A DNA stretch of 64,000 nucleotides from Flavobacterium rhamnosiphilum (lineage in GTDB: Bacteria; Bacteroidota; Bacteroidia; Flavobacteriales; Flavobacteriaceae), in NCBI RefSeq assembly GCF_004349195.1, contig NZ_SMLG01000005.1, forward strand, positions 124,001 to 188,000. The letters are read 5' to 3'. This document shows positions 58,166 through 64,000 of this stretch, piece by piece. The notes beneath the pieces were generated by a model. That model saw only the letters and a list, made by a program, of their open reading frames with translations. It did not search any database and was not told where the DNA came from. The translations under genes and the position numbers were made by a program. The first letter of the stretch is position 1, and every line of letters starts with the position of its first letter.

Positions 58166-58601
58166 AAGTTTAAAAACACTGTTCAACCGAGATTTAAATC
58201 AGCTAAAAACCGAAATTGAGTCGTACCAAAATGAAAGTGATATTTGGAAAATTCAAAAAGGAATAGCTAATTCAGCCGGGAATCTATGCTTGCATTTGGT
58301 GGGAAATCTGAATACGTATATTGGCGCCGAATTTGGAAAAACCGGATATATCAGAAATCGAGCACTAGAATTTTCACTGAAAGATATTCCAAGAGCAGAA
58401 TTAATACAAAAAATCGAAGAAACCATTGTTGTCGTTGACAATTCGCTTAATAACATCTCAGAAGAAGAATTAAAGATGGAATTTCCACTTTTAGTTTTCG
58501 AAAACAAGACTTCAACTGAGTTTATGCTTATCCATTTGACCACGCACCTAGCCTATCATCTGGGACAAATCAATTACCACAGGCGATTATTGGAATCTTA
58601 G
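58155..58601 (+). CDS. DinB-superfamily protein (DUF1572-like)
   Basis: This 148-residue four-helix protein has KGIANSAGNLCLHLVGNLNTYIG with a metal-type His, and the closing helix MLIHLTTHLAYHLGQINYHRRLL with two or three further His residues, the usual DinB metal triad. Members include thiol-dependent transferases such as bacillithiol S-transferases. It overlaps the NTF2-like gene, so the two are co-translated. Confidence 0.88.
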   Translation: MLIESLKTLFNRDLNQLKTEIESYQNESDIWKIQKGIANSAGNLCLHLVGNLNTYIGAEFGKTGYIRNRALEFSLKDIPRAELIQKIEETIVVVDNSLNNISEEELKMEFPLLVFENKTSTEFMLIHLTTHLAYHLGQINYHRRLLES

Positions 58602-58713
58602 AACATTCGCGAAAACAAACAATTTAGTGCCCTGTTACACGTTTTAAATGTATACTTTAATTGCAAATAAAAGCATAGAAGAGTAAGAAATAACGGTTAT
58701 AATACAAATTTGT

Positions 58714-59802
58714 ATGTTACAATCTTCTAAAACACCCGTTCCTTTTCAATCCAACAAGAGATATTCTGTTTTAGAAATACTTCAGTTTATAGTAGTATCT
58801 TCTTTGATACTCTATTTTGGCAAAACACTATTTATTCCATTGAGTTTTTCATTACTCATTGGCTTCATTCTGTATCCAATCTGTAAATGGATGGAAACAA
58901 AAGGGATCAATAAAGGAATTGCAATTGTTATTTCTATTTTAGGAGTCACACTTTTGGTGGGAGCTGTACTCTATCTATTATTCGCACAGTTCTCAGAGTT
59001 CTTGCAGGAATGGCAATCTTTAAGAACCAAACTAACCGAAACGATACATCAATTGAGTCTTTTTATTTCGGAACGATTTGATATTAGTTTGGAAAAACAA
59101 ACGGAATTTATCAATAACACACTCAACAACTCCGGTTCTCAAGCTTTTTCAATAGTACGAAACACAGCTTATTCCCTGTCTGAATCTGTGTTTTTTCTAT
59201 TAATGATTCCTGTTTTCTCGGCATTGATACTTTTCCATCGCCGGATGTTATCGAATGCTTTGTATGAACTTTTCCCTCCGGAGCGAAAAAAAACCATTCA
59301 CGAAATCCTCGTTGAAACCATTCACGCGTATTACAATTTCATCAAAGGAATGTTAGTGGTCTATTTAATCGTTGGATTATTAAACAGCATTGGACTATTG
59401 ATTATAGGAGTGCCACATCCTTTTCTGTTTGGTTTTATAGCCTCAATCCTGACTTTTATTCCTTATGTAGGTATTATGATATCCTCGCTCTTGCCCATTG
59501 CAGTTTCCTGGATAACGTACAATTCGATTTGGTATCCTTTAGCCGTTATTGCCGTTTTTTCTATTGTTCAAGCACTCGAAGCCTATATTATATTTCCTTT
59601 TGCTGTAGGAAGCCGTTTGAAAATAAACACACTTGTCATTATTATTGTGGTAATCGTAGGAGGTATTATTTGGGGCGCTGCAGGAATGATTCTGTTTATT
59701 CCGTTCATCAGTATCATCAAACTGATTGCGGACCGCACACCAAGCTTAAAGACGTTATCCGTGTTATTGGGAGATGGCGAACAAAAGAAAACTACAAAAT
59801 AA
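58714..59802 (+). CDS. AI-2E family transporter (PerM-type permease)
   Basis: This 362-residue inner-membrane protein has the AI-2E/PF01594 pattern: two N-terminal helix pairs (about 20-90), a long amphipathic region (about 95-150) and five further helices. Motifs include GMLVVYLIVGLLNSIGLLIIGVPHPFLFG and FIPYVGIMISSLLP. Despite its name the family exports diverse substrates, including ions, and many members have no link to AI-2. It ends 1 nt from the convergent menC. Confidence 0.9.
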   Translation: MLQSSKTPVPFQSNKRYSVLEILQFIVVSSLILYFGKTLFIPLSFSLLIGFILYPICKWMETKGINKGIAIVISILGVTLLVGAVLYLLFAQFSEFLQEWQSLRTKLTETIHQLSLFISERFDISLEKQTEFINNTLNNSGSQAFSIVRNTAYSLSESVFFLLMIPVFSALILFHRRMLSNALYELFPPERKKTIHEILVETIHAYYNFIKGMLVVYLIVGLLNSIGLLIIGVPHPFLFGFIASILTFIPYVGIMISSLLPIAVSWITYNSIWYPLAVIAVFSIVQALEAYIIFPFAVGSRLKINTLVIIIVVIVGGIIWGAAGMILFIPFISIIKLIADRTPSLKTLSVLLGDGEQKKTTK

Positions 59803-59803
59803 T

Positions 59804-60850
59804 CTATTTCAAAAGGGCAAAATCGAACGCCCAATCCAGCTCCTTTTTGTACCACAATTGCCCTTCTGAAACTTCCAGCGGACAGTCAAAATTATTCGTG
59901 TAAAGTGCTCCGGTTCCTAATCCCTGAGGCATCAAATTGTACTGCAAAAAAGTCCATTGCGCGATGGCATTCAGTCCAATATTACTCTCCAAAGCAGAGG
60001 TAATCCACCACCCGATTTTATGCTTTTCAGCCAATGAAATCCACTCTTGTGTGCCTCGAAAACCGCCTATAAAACTAGGCTTCAAAATGATGTATTGTGG
60101 CTTGATTTTCTCCAGTAATTGCTCTTTTTCGGCTACTGTAAACACACCAATTAACTCTTCATCCAACGCAATGGGAAAAGGAGTGGTTTTACACAGCTCT
60201 GCCATCCTGTCAGTATGGTTTTTTTGTATCGGTTGCTCTATACTATGCAACTCAAATCCAGATAATTGATTTAATTTATCTAAAGCTATATTTTCATCAA
60301 AAGCACCGTTTGCATCCACCCTAATTTCAACTTGTTCCGAAGAGAAATGCTGTCGAATAAACCGTAATAATTGCAGTTCTTTATCGAAATCTATCGCTCC
60401 GATTTTGAGTTTAACACAACGAAAACCTTGAGCTAGTTTTTCCTCGATTTGTTGCTTCATAAATGACTCCTCACCCATCCAAACTAAACCGTTTATCAAG
60501 ATTGATTTTGTACCGTTTGTAAAGTCCGAAGGAAACAACAAAAAAGGGTTTTCACTCTCCAAAGATTGGAACGCCATTTCGACTCCAAACTGTATCGAAG
60601 GAAAGGCTAATAACGCTTCCCAAAGTTGGTCTTTTCCTAAGTGAATATTATCGCAAGTCCATTGTAATTTTTCTTCATAATCCGAACGATCATCAATACT
60701 CAATCCGCGCAGGATTCCACACTCTCCTATTCCTTTTTTACCGTCTTGTTCCAAGACAATAAACCAAGTTTCTTTTTCGGTCATAACGCCACGGGAAGTT
60801 CCTGATGGTCGTTTGAAATCCAGAATATATTTGTGATATGTTGCTTTCAA
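59804..60850 (-). CDS. menC: o-Succinylbenzoate synthase (enolase superfamily)
   Basis: MenC dehydrates SHCHC to o-succinylbenzoate in menaquinone synthesis. The 348-residue protein has the enolase-superfamily residues in order: Lys147 and Lys149 in KLKIG, Asp179 in VDANG, Glu205 in IEQP, Asp230 in ALDEE and Lys257 in ILKPS. Dipeptide epimerases share this set, but the nearby menA end and the WWITSALESNIG segment favour MenC. It closes a minus-strand run that starts with menA. Confidence 0.85.
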   Translation of the reverse strand: MKATYHKYILDFKRPSGTSRGVMTEKETWFIVLEQDGKKGIGECGILRGLSIDDRSDYEEKLQWTCDNIHLGKDQLWEALLAFPSIQFGVEMAFQSLESENPFLLFPSDFTNGTKSILINGLVWMGEESFMKQQIEEKLAQGFRCVKLKIGAIDFDKELQLLRFIRQHFSSEQVEIRVDANGAFDENIALDKLNQLSGFELHSIEQPIQKNHTDRMAELCKTTPFPIALDEELIGVFTVAEKEQLLEKIKPQYIILKPSFIGGFRGTQEWISLAEKHKIGWWITSALESNIGLNAIAQWTFLQYNLMPQGLGTGALYTNNFDCPLEVSEGQLWYKKELDWAFDFALLK

Positions 60851-60919
60851 GAAAAATCTTTTTTTTGATAATTTACCGTAAGTGATTATTATAATTGAGA
60901 ATCTTTTGTGAAACTAATT

Positions 60920-61480
60920 TTACGAAAATTGTTCTATATAATTTTCAAATAACAATTTCCTCCATTCCATTACAATTTTTAAAACTTCAAATAAGTTCCA
61001 TTCATTATTCAAAAGATCTAAACCTTTAAAAATTGGCGACTTATCAATTTCATCAAAATTATTTAAGCCAAAACATTCAAGAATTACTTTTGTTCCATTG
61101 TGTAATTTTTCATCTTCTTTATGTTTTATATAATTCGCAAGTCCAATAATCAGTTCAATGTTTGATTTTTGAAAATTTCCTAAGTTTGGTTGTAATCTAT
61201 AATATCTTATTTTTTCATCTGTAGTTTCATAAAAATCCTTTATAGTGCCATTTATATAATTTTGAAATGCAATGAAAGCTAAGCCATATATTGGCTCACT
61301 ATCTTCTAAAAACCACAATGCATCATACCAACCATTCGCTTCAGTTCGAAGTTTAAGAGAATTGATTGAATTTTCAAGTCCTGAAATAATCTGAGACAAA
61401 CTCTCTGCTCGATAATCTCCCCTAAGCCAATGATGTTCTATTATATCCATTTTACGAGCTAACTTCAATATTAATTTCAA
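60920..61480 (-). CDS. Hypothetical helical protein
   Basis: I do not recognise this 186-residue protein. It is mostly helical and soluble, with HHWLRGDYRAESLSQI, NGWYDALWFLEDSEPIYGL and IGLANYIKHKEDEK. An alternative start is Met11 (MDIIEHHW). ANYIKHKxDE recalls motifs in some HEPN-like helical proteins, but the match is short. It lies between menC and the TPR gene with about 15 nt to the latter. Confidence 0.55.
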   Translation of the reverse strand: MKLILKLARKMDIIEHHWLRGDYRAESLSQIISGLENSINSLKLRTEANGWYDALWFLEDSEPIYGLAFIAFQNYINGTIKDFYETTDEKIRYYRLQPNLGNFQKSNIELIIGLANYIKHKEDEKLHNGTKVILECFGLNNFDEIDKSPIFKGLDLLNNEWNLFEVLKIVMEWRKLLFENYIEQFS

Positions 61481-61495
61481 ATATCACATTTCAAG

Positions 61496-62704
61496 CTATT
61501 TACCCATCAACTTCAGAATTCTTTCAAAATCACTGGAAGCTATTCCTACCTTTTTGAAAGCAGCAAAATCTTGTTTTATTTTTTGAGTCCAACTCAAACT
61601 ATCCGTAACGTTTTGAGATTGATACTCTTTATAAATGGCTTTTGCCGAAGCGTAATTATCATTCAATAAATAAGCATGCGCTAAATTCATCTTTATCAAT
61701 AACTCCGTATCATCAAGTTTTTCGCCTTCTTTCAGGAATTTAATCGCTTTTCCGTATTGCTTCGTCAACACATAACTATTTCCTATCGCATTGTAATCCA
61801 AAACGGTTGCTTTGCCATCATTGATAATTGTTGTCAGTTTCAGGATGGCTTCGCCTTGTTTTCCTTGTTTTGCTAATACAGCGGCTTGTTTGCGCAAATC
61901 ACCATAAACACTTTTTGAAAGACTAGTTTCACCAAAACAACTGTTGCCAAAATCCTTGAACGCTTTAGCGCGCTCTACAGCCAATAATTTCTGGAATTCC
62001 TTAAACTTGTACTTAGATTGGATTTTATCGAGAATACAAACGCAAAAATCATCTGAATTGGTCATTTTTTGAGCCAAATTGGAGGTTTTGCATTGATCGA
62101 TGATTGCTTTTCTGTTTTCAAACGTCCAGCCACGACTGAGTTTATTATCAACCCACGGCACAACTTCTAGAATAATTTTTTGATTCATGATCCAGTTTTT
62201 ACTTTCAAAACCAAACCATAAATTCCCAGAATTCGATTGCATACAAGCTGATTTCTCAGTAGAAAGTCGCTTAGCATCTTTGCTAACCGGCGTATCTTGT
62301 ACCAAACACGCATCATCCGTTTTTCCGTTTTCTTTGTATTTTATAGCCAAGTCAGCACTAGAAAAAACGGCATATTTGCATTTGTCATCTCCAGAGATTT
62401 TAGACAAGATAAAAACCGCTCCTGCCGAACCTTGACTAATTCCCGTAGGATCCGGAATAGCTTTTAAAACAGAAACCAAACTACCAGCCATTTGCTGATT
62501 TTTATCCAAAAGTGTTATCCTATACACCACTTCAGTGGTGCCTTCAGGGAAATCTTGGGTTTTTATGATGATTCTGTCTCTGGCTGAAACCGTTATTTCT
62601 TCCGTTGTAGCACGGGTTTTATCCCAATAGCCGTCTTTTTGAGAGAAAACGGTATTTGCAGTAAATAGAAACAGAAATAAAACGATGAAATTCTTTTTTT
62701 GCAT
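61496..62704 (-). CDS. Periplasmic TPR-repeat protein
   Basis: This 402-residue protein has a signal peptide (to about NTVFSQ). Residues 25-230 form a beta-rich domain with several Cys (DKCKYAVF, DDACLVQ, FCVCIL). Residues 265-365 hold about three TPR units: LRKQAAVLAKQGKQGEAILK, NAIGNSYVLTKQYGKAIKFL and MNLAHAYLLNDNYASAKAIY. The function is unknown; protein binding at the envelope is likely. The gene is in the minus-strand run between the hydrolase and the hypothetical protein. Confidence 0.75.
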   Translation of the reverse strand: MQKKNFIVLFLFLFTANTVFSQKDGYWDKTRATTEEITVSARDRIIIKTQDFPEGTTEVVYRITLLDKNQQMAGSLVSVLKAIPDPTGISQGSAGAVFILSKISGDDKCKYAVFSSADLAIKYKENGKTDDACLVQDTPVSKDAKRLSTEKSACMQSNSGNLWFGFESKNWIMNQKIILEVVPWVDNKLSRGWTFENRKAIIDQCKTSNLAQKMTNSDDFCVCILDKIQSKYKFKEFQKLLAVERAKAFKDFGNSCFGETSLSKSVYGDLRKQAAVLAKQGKQGEAILKLTTIINDGKATVLDYNAIGNSYVLTKQYGKAIKFLKEGEKLDDTELLIKMNLAHAYLLNDNYASAKAIYKEYQSQNVTDSLSWTQKIKQDFAAFKKVGIASSDFERILKLMGK

Positions 62705-62860
62705 AATTGTTTTAGAATTCTTTAAAATTTAAACACGAAGTCCACAAAGTTTTTCGCAAGGTTCACAAAGTGTTATGTCAACAATAACCCTAGCCCAGAT
62801 TACTTCACTTATTTTTTATTTACATAGGAGTTCAGTGAACTTCGTTTGAAGTGGAAATCC

Positions 62861-62905
62861 TTTTTTAAAGCTTCCAGCCTTTTGAAGACTGGAAGCTTTA
62901 AAAAA
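62861..62905. repeat. 17-bp stem inverted repeat plus repeat-like flank
   Basis: TTTTTTAAAGCTTCCAG and CTGGAAGCTTTAAAAAA are perfect complements with an 11-nt loop. The next 45 nt (ending ...CTCGCAATGAC) look like the dispersed intergenic repeat common in Flavobacterium. It sits between the TPR gene and the hydrolase and could also act as a terminator in either direction. Confidence 0.65.
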
Positions 62906-62952
62906 GATTGCAACGGATAGCTGGAGATTGCTTCGAAAAACTCGCAATGACA

Positions 62953-63630
62953 TTACAATTCGATGGAATTTCCTATTTCCAGCAACATCAAATCTTTACC
63001 TTTATTGAAGAATTTACGAATGGATTCCTCGTGGTCGATTTCGATATATCCAAAAGTATCGTAATGATAGCCCAGAATTTTATCGCAATCCAAGAAATCA
63101 GAAGCAACAATAGCATCCTCGACATCCATGGTGAAATTATCACCAATTGGCAGAATAGCTAAATCTAATTTGGTGCGCATAGGAATGAGCTTCATATCCA
63201 TAGAAAGTGCCGTATCACCAGCAATATAAACATTTTTATGCTCGCCTTCGATTACAAAGCCGCCCGGATTCCCTCCGTAACTGCCGTCAGGAAAAGAACT
63301 GGAATGAATCGCATTTACATATTTCAGTTTCCCAAAATCGAAATTCCAGCTTCCGCCGTGATTCATAGGATGTGTCTGAAAACCTTTTTGACAATAATGA
63401 CCAGCAATCTCAGCATTGGAAACAATTACCGCATTGGTTCTTTTGGCAATTGCCTCGACATCCAGAATATGGTCTCCGTGCGCATGTGTCACTAAAATAT
63501 AATCCGCTTTTAAGGCGTCAATATCAATATGCGAAGCATTTGGATTAGCAGAAATATAAGGATCTACAATGATGTGTTTTCCGCCAACTTCTATCCCCAA
63601 TGCTGCGTGACCGTAAAATGTTATTTTCAT
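62953..63630 (-). CDS. Metal-dependent hydrolase (UPF0173, beta-lactamase fold)
   Basis: This 225-residue cytoplasmic protein has the metallo-beta-lactamase motif THAHGDHI, the start MKITFYGHAALGIEVGGKHI, VDPYIS and a late GYHYDTFG. These match the UPF0173 group, of unknown substrate. It lies between menA and the TPR gene on the same strand, 79 nt after menA. Confidence 0.9.
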   Translation of the reverse strand: MKITFYGHAALGIEVGGKHIIVDPYISANPNASHIDIDALKADYILVTHAHGDHILDVEAIAKRTNAVIVSNAEIAGHYCQKGFQTHPMNHGGSWNFDFGKLKYVNAIHSSSFPDGSYGGNPGGFVIEGEHKNVYIAGDTALSMDMKLIPMRTKLDLAILPIGDNFTMDVEDAIVASDFLDCDKILGYHYDTFGYIEIDHEESIRKFFNKGKDLMLLEIGNSIEL

Positions 63631-63709
63631 TTGAACTTAATTTTTGAAATTTAAAAAACTTAAAGATTGAAATTGATTTTTGAAATTGTCATTGCCATTG
63701 AAATTCACT

Positions 63710-64000
63710 TCAATAATTATTCACAATCAAATCCGAAAAGAAGAAAATCATGCACAACGCCAACAATACTGAAAGTGCAAAAGTACTCAATGCCAGTTTT
63801 TTCAATTCTGGATCTAATTCCTTAGGGTTGTTGTTTTTATAAACGGTAATTAAATGTTTAGTTAAAGGGATGTAAGCCAATAAAAACAAGTATTGATCAA
63901 AGTGAAAATCGTCTATAATTGCAAAAATCAACACCAAAACCATCGCTGTTACAATCAGAATATAATGGTATATTTTAGCTTTGGCTCCGCCAATTTTCAC
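63710..64000 (-). CDS. menA: Probable 1,4-dihydroxy-2-naphthoate prenyltransferase, C-terminal part
   Basis: The frame is open at the window edge (first codon GTG, internal), so only the last 96 residues are present. The start VKIGGAKAKIYHYILI matches the loop after the second Asp-rich motif in MenA/UbiA enzymes, followed by three membrane helices. MenA adds the isoprenoid chain in menaquinone synthesis; menC is on the same strand 3 kb on. The catalytic motifs lie outside the window, so the assignment rests on the C-terminal loop and context. Confidence 0.75.
   Translation of the reverse strand: MKIGGAKAKIYHYILIVTAMVLVLIFAIIDDFHFDQYLFLLAYIPLTKHLITVYKNNNPKELDPELKKLALSTFALSVLLALCMIFFFSDLIVNNY

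Overview
The window looks like Flavobacterium or a close relative (Bacteroidota). It is AT-rich, ribosome binding sites are A-rich rather than Shine-Dalgarno, -7 boxes resemble TAnnTTTG, and the gene set is typical: TonB receptor with a C-terminal Phe, fused E1 alpha/beta 2-oxoacid dehydrogenase, Bacteroidota GlmM, men genes, DUF4382 and DUF3494 proteins. No rRNA, tRNA or CRISPR array was seen. All family names come from reading motifs, not from searches.

Layout. 1-10.7 kb holds housekeeping and envelope genes: the end of a TonB receptor, a PepSY membrane protein, glmM, ACP phosphodiesterase, two tandem gamma-glutamyltransferase lipoproteins, an AlkD-like glycosylase and a ClC channel with CBS domains. 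10.8-15.2 kb is an accessory block. On the minus strand a WYL regulator precedes a protein joining an HNH-like nuclease motif to a hydrophobic segment, then a coiled-coil tail-anchored protein. A perfect palindrome lies in front of the nuclease gene, and the block is bracketed by two copies of a 20-nt sequence. 15.4-30.9 kb holds a LolA-like protein, a very large Asp-box repeat protein, uvrA, a LOG protein, an M1-like/beta-barrel fusion, the E1 fusion and an M23 peptidase. A DUF559 endonuclease gene flanked by 38-bp inverted repeats sits directly behind uvrA and is followed by a second copy of the uvrA 3' end.

31-57.5 kb is a stress and signalling region. An AraC-family regulator is followed by a hybrid histidine kinase, a response regulator and a CheB-CheR-kinase fusion. 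Behind them come many small stress-type genes (dps, CsbD, YtxH, DUF2383, Lmo0937-like, a baeRF-like protein), an Mla EFD operon, a DUF4382 lipoprotein, an ice-binding lipoprotein and an OmpA-type barrel. Nine promoters here share one rigid architecture: a GTGTGAAT-like box, a direct repeat (core RTAAC) with a period of exactly 21 bp, then exactly 25 nt to a TTTG/TTTA -7 element. I read this as an operator for one regulator, plausibly the AraC protein, whose own promoter carries a degenerate copy. This is the strongest undescribed signal in the window.

57.6-64 kb returns to ordinary genes: an NTF2-like protein, DinB, an AI-2E family permease and, on the minus strand, menC, a hypothetical protein, a TPR protein, a metal-dependent hydrolase and the C-terminal end of menA.
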